34,342 nt of DNA, from NCBI GenBank assembly GCA_964407285.1, contig CAYOVG010000025.1:1-34342 (forward strand), written 5' to 3'. The notes beneath the pieces were generated by a model that saw only the letters and a list, made by a program, of their open reading frames with translations, ran no database searches and had not been told where the DNA came from. Source of the stretch: CAYOVG01 sp964407285. Lineage in GTDB: Bacteria > Desulfobacterota > Syntrophobacteria > Syntrophobacterales > Syntrophobacteraceae. Positions 7,225 through 15,433 of the stretch are shown one piece after another. The position numbers and the translations under genes are program-made. Numbering within the stretch: the first letter of the stretch is position 1; each line of letters begins with the position of its first letter.

Positions 7225-9627
7225 TTATAGCGAATTCCCCGAATCAGCCGGCATGGGCGCCGGCGTATCGTCTGTGAGAGCGGCGTTGCGCCTGTTGCGG
7301 ACGAACTTGCTTCCGGGGATGGATTTGGCGTACCGTTTCATCTCCGCGGCTATTCGGCCGATGTGAACCAGGTCCCAGTCGCACCTGCAGTCAATGATGG
7401 CAAGGGAGACGGATACGAGCGGGAACTGCGTGGCGGCGCCGTTTCTATCCGTGCCCGCGACGAAACCTCGCACCCGGTCGTCCTGGTTGTAACAGGCTTT
7501 GACCAGGCGCTTGAAGCACCGCACGATTCCCCGGCAGATCCGCTCCGCCCGGGCCGGATGCGTCATGAGCACGAAATCGTCTCCTCCCACGTGTCCCACG
7601 AAATCGTCCGACGTGCCGTGCCGCTTGATCGCCCAGGAGAGTATGCGCGATATCAGCAGGATCATCTTGTCGCCCTGGTCGAAACCGTAATGATCGTTAT
7701 AGGCTTTGAAATGGTCGAGATCCACGTAGACAAGACTCGTCGGAGCGCCTATTCCGTTTCGACGCTCGATCTCCCGCTCGATCGCCACATTGCCCGGCAG
7801 TCCCGTGAGCGGATTGGCCCCTTTGGCCATTTCCACCTGTACTCGCGCCAGTGCGTCCAGCATCTTCTGCACGGAGACTATGCCCAGCAGCTTCCCATCC
7901 CTGGTCACGATGATGTGATCGTAGATCTTGAACCTCTCGCGGTTGGTAGCCGCCCTCGCGACCACTTCCACCGGCGTGGAGCCTTCCACGATAAGGGGCA
8001 TCGAATCCATCAGGTGGTCGATGGTGCGCTTGTAGTAGAGCGCCACACCGTACTGGGTGCCGAGTTGCCGGTCCAGGTGATGGCTCATCACCAGGCCGAT
8101 CGGCTTCTGAAGGCGGTCCGCGACGACGATGCTGCTGATGGGGCCGTTCCCCGAGAGCTTCTTCTTGACCTCGGCGATAAGAGTGTTCGGACCGACCTCA
8201 TAGGCCGGCTCCACCAGTTCCCGGATCGGGATCGAACACTTCCATTCCCCCTGCATGTGGTTGACGATCAGTTCGTTGCGCGTAATCAGGTCCGCCGACG
8301 GCAGAGGTTTCGGGAAATCGGGTTTTGCCAGGTAGAATCCCTGGCCGTAATGGGCGCCCATGGAGATGAGGCTGGTCATTTCGGCTTCGGTTTCGATTCC
8401 TTCGGGAATGATGCCGCAGCCGATCTTATCCGCGAACGCGATCAGCGTCTCCAGCATGGCCCGTTTGACCGGATTGCTGTCGATCCCCCGTATCAGGGAC
8501 ATGTCCACCTTGATGAAATCGGGCCGCACTTCCGCTATCGCCCACAGGCCGGAGTAGCCGGAACCCACGTCGTCGATGGCGACCATGTATCCCTGCCGGC
8601 GATAGTGTTCGAGAGTGCGGTGAAAGAGGGTGAAGTCCCGGATGCTGTGTCTTTCGGTTATCTCGAAAACGACATTGTCGGGTTCCAGACCGTATTTCTC
8701 GAGCATCCGCCTCGTCTCGCCCGTCGAAAAGCCCGGGTCTCCCAGGGTCTTGGGGTGGATGTTGAGGAAAAGCTTCTGGCCCTTGGAGATGCTCCCGATC
8801 TGCCGGATCGCCTGTTCGCGGCAGACCTTTTCGAGATCGAAGATGGAGCCGACTTCCTCGGCGAAGTTGAACAATGTGGCCGGGGAATGGAAATAGCTCT
8901 GCACGGGTCCGCGGGAGAGCGCCTCCCAGCCCAGCACCTCACCCGAACTCAAATCCACGATGGGCTGGTAATTGATCTTGAGAAGCGGCAGGTCGATGAT
9001 CCTCCTGAATTCCTCCATGAGCCGGAGGTGCTTCAGGTTCATCATTCCCTGGGCGATTTGCTGCGCATCGTGCAAAGCGCTGTAAAGAGTTCCTTCGGGG
9101 CTGTTGCCGCCCATGCAGACGGGAGCGAAGCCGGACCGGATCTCGAGCCGCTGTCCGGTAATCTGGACGGCTTCCCGGTTGACGCTGCTGCGAACCGAGA
9201 GCCGCAGACTCATGGACAGGTCCGGAAGGGAATCGAGGTCCGGTACGTCTCTGTCGCATATCACGAGGAACTGGCCCGGAACGAGGTGCCCGATGAAGAG
9301 CAGGTTGCAGTCGCGCAGGGATTCCTTCGTTTCTTTTCTCAGCGCCTGTTCCATGGCGTTGAGGATGCGGCCGGCGATCTCCTCCCCGTAGAGTTTGTGG
9401 AACAAAAAGAAGTTCTCTATTTCAAAGTAGAGCAAAATGACAGGATTGGCGCGTTCGGAGAAAACGGTCTTTAGCGCCTGCTGCTTGCACAGTTTCAGAA
9501 AACGGGGAATCAGATCGTCCAGACTCGTCCCGCCGTCGCAGTCTACCAGATCCTCTCGCATCCCGTTCTGATTCATCATAACCGGTATCCCCGATCGTTC
9601 GCTCATAATTGTAGAAACCGTACCCAT
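7225..9627 (-). CDS. EAL-CBS-GGDEF cyclic-di-GMP signalling protein
   Basis: This 800-aa cytosolic protein has three parts. An N-terminal degenerate GGDEF-like region (~60-190) leads into an EAL phosphodiesterase domain (~215-445). Its residues are EAL 235-237, N289, E322, DD 352-353, K373, EGIET from 409 and GQGF near 428, so all main catalytic and metal residues are kept. A CBS pair follows (~465-595), then a C-terminal GGDEF domain starting at NPLTGLPGN (~605) with GGDDF at 681-685. The GGDDF active site looks usable. I see no RxxD inhibitory site five residues before it. The protein could therefore both make and break cyclic-di-GMP, with CBS domains sensing adenine nucleotides. There are no membrane helices. 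GGAGAGGG precedes ATG 9627. It appears monocistronic, and its output pathway is unknown. Confidence 0.93.
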   Translation of the reverse strand: MGTVSTIMSERSGIPVMMNQNGMREDLVDCDGGTSLDDLIPRFLKLCKQQALKTVFSERANPVILLYFEIENFFLFHKLYGEEIAGRILNAMEQALRKETKESLRDCNLLFIGHLVPGQFLVICDRDVPDLDSLPDLSMSLRLSVRSSVNREAVQITGQRLEIRSGFAPVCMGGNSPEGTLYSALHDAQQIAQGMMNLKHLRLMEEFRRIIDLPLLKINYQPIVDLSSGEVLGWEALSRGPVQSYFHSPATLFNFAEEVGSIFDLEKVCREQAIRQIGSISKGQKLFLNIHPKTLGDPGFSTGETRRMLEKYGLEPDNVVFEITERHSIRDFTLFHRTLEHYRRQGYMVAIDDVGSGYSGLWAIAEVRPDFIKVDMSLIRGIDSNPVKRAMLETLIAFADKIGCGIIPEGIETEAEMTSLISMGAHYGQGFYLAKPDFPKPLPSADLITRNELIVNHMQGEWKCSIPIRELVEPAYEVGPNTLIAEVKKKLSGNGPISSIVVADRLQKPIGLVMSHHLDRQLGTQYGVALYYKRTIDHLMDSMPLIVEGSTPVEVVARAATNRERFKIYDHIIVTRDGKLLGIVSVQKMLDALARVQVEMAKGANPLTGLPGNVAIEREIERRNGIGAPTSLVYVDLDHFKAYNDHYGFDQGDKMILLISRILSWAIKRHGTSDDFVGHVGGDDFVLMTHPARAERICRGIVRCFKRLVKACYNQDDRVRGFVAGTDRNGAATQFPLVSVSLAIIDCRCDWDLVHIGRIAAEMKRYAKSIPGSKFVRNRRNAALTDDTPAPMPADSGNSL

Positions 9628-10031
9628 TTACCCTCTCCGGCCGGCAGATGTCCGGACTCGCTGATTAAGAGTTTCAGATTGAGCCATATTTGCACAAGAT
9701 GGATGAATGCACATAGTGAATCCGAATCACCGCCGACATGCCTATGCAGAGCAAATCGTAGCGCGATTCCATATAGTGCGCCATATTACACGCAGGAGAT
9801 GGCGTTTGCATGTCGTCTCTGTTTAGATTGTGTGACAACCCGAAAGGCGTAAATGAGCTTCTGGTTCCCCGAAGGTCCCGCAATGCCGCCTGAGTCCGCG
9901 CTCGTTATCGCGTTCATTCGTGGGAACGCGAAAAGGCTCCGATCCAAACAGAACCGGCTGCGGTCCATATACCGACAAAACTTGCAGGGTATGGTCCATG
10001 GCGCTATAGCCTCAGAAAGGAGGGGGAAGCG
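9628..10031. other. Intergenic region without a supported gene
   Basis: About 400 bases separate the cyclic-di-GMP gene from the broken toxin-antitoxin locus. The left half is AT-richer than its surroundings and probably holds the promoter of the minus-strand gene. A 63-codon frame from 9853 has an acceptable AAGG upstream but no recognisable family and runs into the toxin remnant, so I do not call it. No RNA gene or repeat was recognised. Confidence 0.5.
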
Positions 10032-10496
10032 CGGATTTTCATAACCAGGTGGTTTGTACGCCATGCCAGGCGTGAGCGGATCAGGGATCAAAGCTTGCGG
10101 GAAGCCGTCGAGCGGGCCGAGCGTGAGATTATAGACGCCGGTTTGGGCGGCGGCGTTATCAAGCAAAGGGTTGCGCGGACTGGGCAGGGGCGCTCAAGTG
10201 CGTTGCCCGATACCGCCGAGGATTTCCATAATGGCGGCATACTCGCTGATGAGGATTACGCTCAAATCACCATGAGGCATCTTGGAGAGAAGAAACCCGA
10301 AATCGAACCCTTAAGCGGGGAAGAAAACAGGGCTATCCGAGAGCGAGCGAACATGAGCCGGGCGGTTTTCGCCCTCCATCTCAACGTGACGGTCGGCTAT
10401 ATATCGCAGTTGGAGCGGGGGGTGAAGCGCCCGACAGGGGCGGCGCTCGCACTGCCGAACGTGATCAGGCGCAAAGGGATGGAGGTGTTGCTGTGA
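10032..10496 (+). pseudogene. Collapsed type II toxin-antitoxin locus: RelE/HigB-like toxin fragment fused to HigA-like antitoxin
   Basis: One frame reads the start of a HigB/RelE-like toxin (RIFITRWFVRHARRER, then IIDAGLGGGVIKQRVARTGQ) and then passes directly into a HigA-like antitoxin from about TAEDFHNGGILADEDY. The antitoxin half ends with a helix-turn-helix (MSRAVFALHLNVTVGYISQL). In intact systems the toxin is about 110 aa and the antitoxin is a separate gene. Here the toxin's C-terminal half and the antitoxin's first residues are missing, consistent with one in-frame deletion near 10196. The codon where the toxin Met is expected reads GCG (10029-10031), right after AGGAGGGGG. The first usable start is TTG 10095. 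The toxin is therefore dead, while a DNA-binding fragment could still be made. Confidence 0.75.
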
Positions 10497-10559
10497 GCTC
10501 CAAGCGCGCGTCGGTTGCCGGGGAGAGCATCCGGCGCGCCATCGTCGGAGCCTCCCTTT

Positions 10560-10994
10560 TCAGGCTTCCGCATAATGGGCGTTCGTCGGCCCGTCGAGCA
10601 GCAGGAAGGAAAGCGGTTTGACGGCAATTACCTCCGTGTCCGGGTGGCGCGCAAGTTCCTTGAGGTGCGGATGGCTCTGCTCGACCCGGGAGAGGATGAG
10701 TTCCCTTTCGGCTTCATCGCGCACGGCCGAGGAGACCCCGGAGACGGTCAGGGCCTTGATGCCGGCGCGTTCGGCTCCGGATGCCGCCGCACGGGTGTCC
10801 ACCAGCAGACTCACATAGGGGTTGCGCATGATGTTCTCGTATTTCCTGGATGTGTTCAAGGTCACCATGTAGAGAGCCTCGCCCCGCTCGTCCATTATGT
10901 AGGCCATGAGCGAACAGTGGGGCCGGTCGCCGGTGCAGGTGGCCAGAACGCACATGGAGTTTTCCCTGAGAAGCGCCTTCATCCGCTCGATCAT
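10560..10994 (-). CDS. Pyridoxamine 5'-phosphate oxidase-like FMN-binding split-barrel protein
   Basis: The product is 144 aa. The opening LLRENSMCVLATCTGDRPHCSL and the following YMVTLNTSRKYENIMRNP and VSLLVDT are the typical strand order of the PNPOx-like split barrel, which binds FMN or F420 at a dimer interface. Such small stand-alone members are oxidoreductases or flavin-binding proteins of unknown substrate. They are not the vitamin B6 enzyme itself, which is longer. The C-terminal HPDTEVIAVKPLSFLLLDGP is typical of the family. GAGGAGAG lies just upstream of ATG 10994. It lies 67 bases downstream of the DUF5661 gene on the same strand, so the two may form an operon. Confidence 0.82.
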   Translation of the reverse strand: MIERMKALLRENSMCVLATCTGDRPHCSLMAYIMDERGEALYMVTLNTSRKYENIMRNPYVSLLVDTRAAASGAERAGIKALTVSGVSSAVRDEAERELILSRVEQSHPHLKELARHPDTEVIAVKPLSFLLLDGPTNAHYAEA

Positions 10995-11061
10995 CTTCTC
11001 TCTCCTCGCCCGGTTTGACGGGCCGACGGGCCCGTCGCCGTCCTTCTCGAACTTTCGCTGC

Positions 11062-11508
11062 TCACGCCCCCGACTTCAGCACTTCCGCTTCCGCCTTGCT
11101 CAGGGCGAGCTTTGCGGCTACCAACCTGCCGTACAGCGATTCCAGCTTTGCAGCGTTGCCCGCCGCGGCGTACTTGAGCAGGTCGCCTTCCAGTTCGGCC
11201 ACTTCCAGCCGTTCGTAATAGTCGAGCGTTTCCTTGAGGTGCGCCAAAACGATCTTGCCGGTCAAAACGGGATGGTTGTTCGTTACGTTTGCATCCTTGA
11301 ATCTTACGCCGTGCTCCAGTTCGACGTCGAGTCCCATCCTGAAGCGCTCGGGATCGATGTCCATTCCCTCCGTATTCACCTCGGCCAGGATGATTCGCGC
11401 CTCCCCGATCTGAACCGGGGAATCTCCAAGGGTGGTCCAGTCTCTTATCTTGAGCTCGCTGCAGACTCTTTGAACCTCTTCCACCGTTATGTACTCGGGA
11501 ATTTGCAT
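11062..11508 (-). CDS. DUF5661 family protein
   Basis: The product is 148 aa. The segment PERFRMGLDVELEHGVRFKD, then VTNNHPVLTGKIVLAHLKET and DYYERLEVAE, is the hallmark of DUF5661, a family with no assigned function. It often has this MGLDVELEHG and LAHL..DYY layout. The N-terminal part (TVEEVQRVCSELKIRDWTTL) is helical. The C-terminal third is an Ala/Leu/Lys-rich helix that may form a coiled coil. GGAGG lies about ten bases before ATG 11508. The upstream region carries a strong hairpin (11533-11600). It probably shares a transcript with the PNPOx-like gene. Confidence 0.75.
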   Translation of the reverse strand: MQIPEYITVEEVQRVCSELKIRDWTTLGDSPVQIGEARIILAEVNTEGMDIDPERFRMGLDVELEHGVRFKDANVTNNHPVLTGKIVLAHLKETLDYYERLEVAELEGDLLKYAAAGNAAKLESLYGRLVAAKLALSKAEAEVLKSGA

Positions 11509-11532
11509 GTGATTGCGCCTCCTTTGGTCTGG

Positions 11533-11600
11533 GGACCTTCCCGGCGTCCTCCCTCGGGGGAGGGCGCCGGCCCGAACGACGGCAGCCCGGGGGAAGGTCC
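11533..11600. other. Nested inverted repeats upstream of the DUF5661 gene
   Basis: Outer arms GGACCTTCCC (11533-11542) and GGGAAGGTCC (11591-11600) are perfectly complementary. Inside lies GGCGTCCTCCC (11543-11553), loop TCGG, and GGGAGGGCGCC (11558-11568), complementary apart from one G-T position. The result is a long stem with a nested hairpin, about 25-90 bases upstream of the minus-strand start. It could be a leader structure or a dispersed element. The remainder of the 11509-11862 gap shows no gene. Confidence 0.5.
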
Positions 11601-11862
11601 ATACTGTGGGATCCGCCGGATGGAGACGGAAGTCTCCGGCCGCCTTCCCGGACTTGCATCCATCCGTTTACCATCATATCCGACATCGTGCATACATATC
11701 CAGAACTATTCCGGACGACCGGCGAGCACGCCAAGGGGAGACCGGCGGGAAGTCGGAGGAGGTGGTTGTCTATTATATTGAAATGATTAGTATATTAGAA
11801 ACCGCAGAGGCGATCGGCGCCCCTTTGTTGAATACAAGCGTAAAGCATGACAGGAGTGCATT

Positions 11863-12015
11863 ATGGAAACTTCCGCCGGAAACGGCTGTTTTCTCGATGG
11901 ACAGGAATTATCGAGCGGCGCATATGTATGCGGAGATTTTTTCTGCATCAAATGCGTTGACGGGCAGTTGTTCGATTCGGACGACATGTTGAGGGAATCG
12001 ACACAATCCGCTTAA
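11863..12015 (+). CDS. Small Cys-rich protein (50 aa), putative zinc finger
   Basis: A complete frame begins at ATG 11863 after AGGAG (11851-11855) and ends at TAA 12013-12015. The product is acidic and carries four Cys at 9, 23, 28 and 31, in CFLDGQELSSGAYVCGDFFC and then IKC. The spacing C-x13-C-x4-C-x2-C could bind zinc or another metal. I do not recognise a named family. Support for a real gene is the good ribosome site, the regular Cys pattern, and a strong intrinsic terminator 50 bases after the stop. An AT-rich stretch at about 11770-11805 may hold its promoter. Confidence 0.7.
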   Translation: METSAGNGCFLDGQELSSGAYVCGDFFCIKCVDGQLFDSDDMLRESTQSA

Positions 12016-12065
12016 GCGGGTTCAATTCCGTCCGATGATCATGCAACTCCGGATTTGACGAATAC

Positions 12066-12106
12066 AGAGGGCCGGGATAGCCGCTATCCCGGCCCTCTTT
12101 GTTTTT
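12066..12106 (+). terminator. Strong intrinsic terminator
   Basis: A perfect 15-bp stem AGAGGGCCGGGATAG (12066-12080) with CTATCCCGGCCCTCT (12084-12098) has a 3-base CCG loop and is followed by TTTGTTTTT. It would end the transcript of the 50-aa Cys-rich gene. Confidence 0.93.
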
Positions 12107-12207
12107 AACGGAAGGGGACCATGGTATAAGTATTGCTTATATGAAGGTTCGAGTGAGATTACCAACATTTCGGAGGGCTTTCCGAGGGGGCGAGCGCATG
12201 GGAGAAG

Positions 12208-12474
12208 ATGGCGATGGACGGACGTAAAAAGGCTGTCGCACTGGAATATGTCTACAAGAAGGACAATGCGCCGAAGGTCGTTGCCGGCGGAAGCGGGGTG
12301 CTGGCGGAAAAGATTCTCGAAATCGCCCGGCGGCACGACATTCCCATCAAAGAGGACAGGCAACTGGTGGAAGTGCTGGCTGCGCTGGACCTCTACGAGG
12401 AAATCCCCGAGGACCTGTACAAGGCCGTCGCGGAGATCCTGGCTTTCCTGTATATGCTCGCAAAAAAGTTCTAA
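12208..12474 (+). CDS. Orphan FlhB C-terminal-like protein (EscU/YscU/HrcU export-switch family)
   Basis: The product is 88 aa. The sequence AVALEYVYKKDNAPKVVAGG, then LAEKILEIARRHDIPIKEDR and YKAVAEILAFLYML, matches the cytosolic C-terminal domain of the flagellar/type III export switch FlhB. The match starts just after where its NPTH autocleavage site would be. The membrane domain and NPTH motif are absent. Stand-alone FlhB-C homologues (sometimes called FlhX/FhlX) can substitute for the cleaved FlhB fragment in flagellar export. No flagellar gene is nearby. ATG 12208 is used; ATG 12214 has better spacing from GGGAG and is an alternative. Confidence 0.83.
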   Translation: MAMDGRKKAVALEYVYKKDNAPKVVAGGSGVLAEKILEIARRHDIPIKEDRQLVEVLAALDLYEEIPEDLYKAVAEILAFLYMLAKKF

Positions 12475-12588
12475 AATGTGCTGTTTCGGCTGCCTGAGAT
12501 TCAATAATGTGAAACCCGCGCCCGTCCGTTCCACTGATTACCGGACCGGACCACCTGGTTGGCTTTTACCGGCGGAAGAGGGTCTCAA

Positions 12589-13863
12589 ATGAAGAGCAAG
12601 CCCACATACGAAGAGTTGGAAAGAAGAGTGGCGGAACTGGAGGGAGAGGCCGGCGCCTCCGATTCCATGAGGGAGATGATGCAGGAGCAGTTGCACTTCC
12701 TGCAGACTCTCATCGACACCATTCCGAATCCCGTGTTCTACAAGGATGCTTCGGGCCTGTACCAGGGGTGCAACCGTTCGTTCGAGGCCCGCATCGGGCT
12801 GAAGAAGGAAGACATTATCGGAAAGAGGGCTACGGATCTCTTCCCGCACGATCTTGCCGAGAAGTACGAACTCATGGATATGGCGCTCCTGCGATGTCCG
12901 GGCACGCAGGTCCATGAAACTACGCTGCTTTATGCCGACGGCACTCTTCGTGATGTGATTATCAATAAGGGAACATTTTTGAATGTTGACGGGAAGGTGG
13001 GCGGCCTGGTAGGGGTCACGGAGGACATCACCGAACGCAAACAGGCCCGGGATGCGCTGCAGGAAGCTCACGACGAGCTGGAGATGCGGGTCCGGGAGCG
13101 CACGGTCGAACTTGCGAGGACGAACGAGGACCTGCGCACGGAAATAGCGGAGCGCGAGCGGGTCGAGAACGCCCTCCGGGAAAGCTCGGAAAAGCTCAAG
13201 CTCTTCGCATATTCGATTCTGCATGACCTGAAGAGCCCCTCCATAGCCATTCACGGACTTACCAGGCTCCTCCGAAGGCAGTACGCAGACCTCCTGGACG
13301 AGAAGGGGAGAAAGTATTGCGAACAGATCATCAAGGGCGCGGAGCAGATCGCCGCATTCGTGGAGAAGATGAATTCCTACATCGCCACCAGGGAAGTGCG
13401 GTTGACGATCGAGGAAGTTGACGTCAAGGAGATCCTGGCGGCCATCAGGGAGGAATTCGCCGTCGTGCTGCAGGCGCGCGGGATAAGGTGGATAGAGCCC
13501 GGAGAGCCCGTCGTCGTTCGAGCGGACAGGCTGTCGGTCCTCAGAGTGTTCAGGAATTTCATCGACAATGCGCTCAAATACGGTGGAAATGCGCTGAGCG
13601 AGATCAGGGTGGATTACGCACTTTCGGGAGGGTTTCACGTCTTCTCGGTGAGCGACGACGGCGCGGGCATCGGGGTCGGCGATCGCGGCGATACCGTATT
13701 CGGAGTGTTTCAGCGTAGCGCCGGTTCCAGGGGAGTGGAGGGGGCGGGCCTGGGGCTGGCCATCGTCAAGGAAATAGCGGGGCAGCACGGAGGCCGGGTG
13801 TGGGTTGAACCTCGGGCGGAAGGCGGAACAACCTTCAATATCTCATTCGCCGTGGACTTGTAG
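12589..13863 (+). CDS. Soluble PAS-domain sensor histidine kinase
   Basis: The product is 424 aa with no membrane helix. A short N-terminal coiled coil (1-35) leads to a PAS domain (~38-150, IDTIPNPVFYKDASGLYQGC through GVTEDITERKQ), a long coiled coil (~150-200), a HisKA region with phosphoacceptor His212 in SILHDLKSP, and an ATPase domain. The ATPase has the N-box NFIDNALKYGG, G1 DDGAGIG and G2 GAGLGLAIVKEI. All kinase motifs are intact. GGAAGAGG precedes ATG 12589. No response regulator is adjacent, so the partner lies elsewhere or is one of the lone receivers at 25197-30596. A PAS ligand cannot be predicted. Confidence 0.93.
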   Translation: MKSKPTYEELERRVAELEGEAGASDSMREMMQEQLHFLQTLIDTIPNPVFYKDASGLYQGCNRSFEARIGLKKEDIIGKRATDLFPHDLAEKYELMDMALLRCPGTQVHETTLLYADGTLRDVIINKGTFLNVDGKVGGLVGVTEDITERKQARDALQEAHDELEMRVRERTVELARTNEDLRTEIAERERVENALRESSEKLKLFAYSILHDLKSPSIAIHGLTRLLRRQYADLLDEKGRKYCEQIIKGAEQIAAFVEKMNSYIATREVRLTIEEVDVKEILAAIREEFAVVLQARGIRWIEPGEPVVVRADRLSVLRVFRNFIDNALKYGGNALSEIRVDYALSGGFHVFSVSDDGAGIGVGDRGDTVFGVFQRSAGSRGVEGAGLGLAIVKEIAGQHGGRVWVEPRAEGGTTFNISFAVDL

Positions 13864-13958
13864 GCCTGTTCGACTTTGATTTCCCCCCTGAAGATCACGG
13901 GAAGACCCGAAAGGGGAACGAAGAGAACGCAGAATACCGAAGGGAGAAGACCCCGACG

Positions 13959-13984
13959 GGTTCCCATGCGGGAGCATGGGAACC
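13959..13984. repeat. Dispersed palindromic repeat, copy 2
   Basis: Perfect 11-bp arms GGTTCCCATGC and GCATGGGAACC with a GGGA loop. Compared with copy 1 the arm has a compensated change (CACG to CATG on both sides), which suggests the pairing itself is maintained. It lies between convergent genes. Confidence 0.88.
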
Positions 13985-14008
13985 GGCTGTTTGTCGAGGT
14001 TCGTCCGA

Positions 14009-14473
14009 CTACCGGGCCTGTGGGGAAAGGATCTTGAGGGCGCTGCCGAGTCTTCGCACCATGTTCATGAAGGAAGCCGGCATCGGGATCTCCCGCTCCA
14101 CCATCAGTATCCCCAGGTCCTTTGCGCGGGTGAGAACCGCGGTGCTGTCCACCCCTTCCTGGTGGTCGCAAAGAAATTGTATGCGCAGGGCATCCGTCAA
14201 GGGGATTCGCATATCCGGGAACCGGACGGCGATGTTTTGCATCTCCTCCTCTATGATGCTTCTGTTTTCTTCCACGAAGAGGGCGAAGGGCACTTCCATG
14301 TTGGGCGTGCCGAACAGATCGTTTACGATGGCCCCGGCAAGTTTGCCGGGATAGGAAACCTCGGAGCCGGGATGCCTGGCGACGAGGCGCTCCTTGAGCT
14401 TTTTGAAGAAAATCATTTTAATGATGTCGACACCCTCTCTCAGTGTCGGGATCAGCTTGTTTTCGACCTCCAT
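14009..14473 (-). CDS. Hypothetical protein, family not recognised
   Basis: The product is 154 aa, soluble, mixed alpha/beta by appearance, with no signal peptide or membrane segment. Notable stretches are MIFFKKLKERLVARHPGSE, GAIVNDLFGTPNMEVPFALF and LRIQFLCDHQEGVDSTAVL. The region LTRAKDLGILMVEREIPMPA suggests a folded C-terminal domain. A GGAGG lies seven bases before ATG 14473. It diverges from the UspA gene across an AT-rich 255-base region, so the two may be controlled together. I could not assign a function. Confidence 0.65.
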   Translation of the reverse strand: MEVENKLIPTLREGVDIIKMIFFKKLKERLVARHPGSEVSYPGKLAGAIVNDLFGTPNMEVPFALFVEENRSIIEEEMQNIAVRFPDMRIPLTDALRIQFLCDHQEGVDSTAVLTRAKDLGILMVEREIPMPASFMNMVRRLGSALKILSPQAR

Positions 14474-14728
14474 GGGCAGTCCTCCGGTTCTGCTTTCCGC
14501 GTAGGGCGAGCAGAGGCATCCAAATTAGGAATATTAAATTCGTCACTCCTGTAATATAATGATCAACAGACAGACATTATAATGCGTTTTAGAACGGAAG
14601 GGGTGTTTTTTTGTCCGGAACCACCGTTTTAGCGCGGACGGGAGCGCCGGAGAGGGGGGCGGCGTCGGTTCATTTGTCCGCTTCATCGAATTGCGGATGC
14701 CTTTCACAAGGAGAACAGGAGGAATGCT

Positions 14729-15199
14729 ATGCAGGTAAGTACTTTCAAAAACATCGCCTATTGCACCGACTTTTCGGAAAATGCCGACGAAGCCTTCCTC
14801 GTGGCCAAAGATCTTGCATGGCGTTACGGGGCCACTCTGCACATCGTGCACGTTACGGTCAACTTCTCCATTGCGCCTCCCGTGCATGAGACATACATGC
14901 CCATCCAGTATGATTCCGACTTCGCGGAACAGGTCACGGAAGGGGCGAAGGAGTCCATCCAGACTCGCTACACCAACCAGTTCAAGGAGACGCAGGCGCA
15001 CGTGGTGCACCTGCTGTCCGGGTATCCCGCGTCGGAAATCCTTCGCCTCGCCGGGGAGGAGAAAATCGACCTGATCGTCATGGGGTCCCACGGCCTCACG
15101 GGCATTGCCCACACCCTGTTCGGAAGCACCGCCGACCGGGTGGTGCAGAAGGCCCCGTGTTCGGTGCTCACCGTGCGGATGCGCGGCAAGAAGGAATGA
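14729..15199 (+). CDS. Universal stress protein (UspA family)
   Basis: The product is 156 aa, a single Usp domain. The N-terminus (FKNIAYCTDFSENADEAFLV) and the C-terminal GSHGLTGIAHTLFGSTADRV match the ATP-binding Usp motif G-x2-G-x9-G-S/T, so this is likely an ATP-binding Usp protein. A roughly 25-residue insertion with PPVHETYMPIQYDS between strand 2 and the next helix is common in the family. AGGAGG stands six bases upstream of the start. The upstream 255 bases are AT-rich with TATAAT-like stretches but no clear -35. The role is stress adaptation in a general sense; the target is unknown. Confidence 0.93.
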   Translation: MQVSTFKNIAYCTDFSENADEAFLVAKDLAWRYGATLHIVHVTVNFSIAPPVHETYMPIQYDSDFAEQVTEGAKESIQTRYTNQFKETQAHVVHLLSGYPASEILRLAGEEKIDLIVMGSHGLTGIAHTLFGSTADRVVQKAPCSVLTVRMRGKKE

Positions 15200-15232
15200 T
15201 TAAGTTTAGAAGTCGAAAGAGTCGTCAAACCC

Positions 15233-15258
15233 GGTTCCCACGCCGGAGCGTGGGAACT
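15233..15258. repeat. Dispersed palindromic repeat, copy 3
   Basis: Arms GGTTCCCACGC and GCGTGGGAACT with a CGGA loop (one end pair is G-T). It belongs to the same family as 3471-3496 and 13959-13984, here between UspA and the epimerase. No T-tract follows. Confidence 0.87.
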
Positions 15259-15433
15259 CCAAAGGGCAATGGCGTTGAATCGGCGTCTCCACCGCGAGAA
15301 CCGGGGGCCGGGAAGCGTTGAAAAGCCCGGATTTTCGCTTTTTCGGGAACGGCCGTTCGGGCTCGCGGGCTCGATTCATAAGCATTGTCCCTGACCGGGG
15401 GAGAGAACCCCTGTTGCGGAGACTTCGATTTAC

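Noticed and set aside
7363..9474. 703-codon open frame on the plus strand
   Set aside because: It is the antisense shadow of the EAL-CBS-GGDEF gene; its composition (His, Asp, Arg-rich) and lack of any motif mark it as non-coding.
9853..10044. 63-codon basic open frame
   Set aside because: It runs into the toxin remnant in another frame and resembles no family, although AAGG precedes it.
15233..15258. Palindrome read as the uspA terminator
   Set aside because: No T-tract follows and the same element occurs at two other sites, so it is listed as a repeat.
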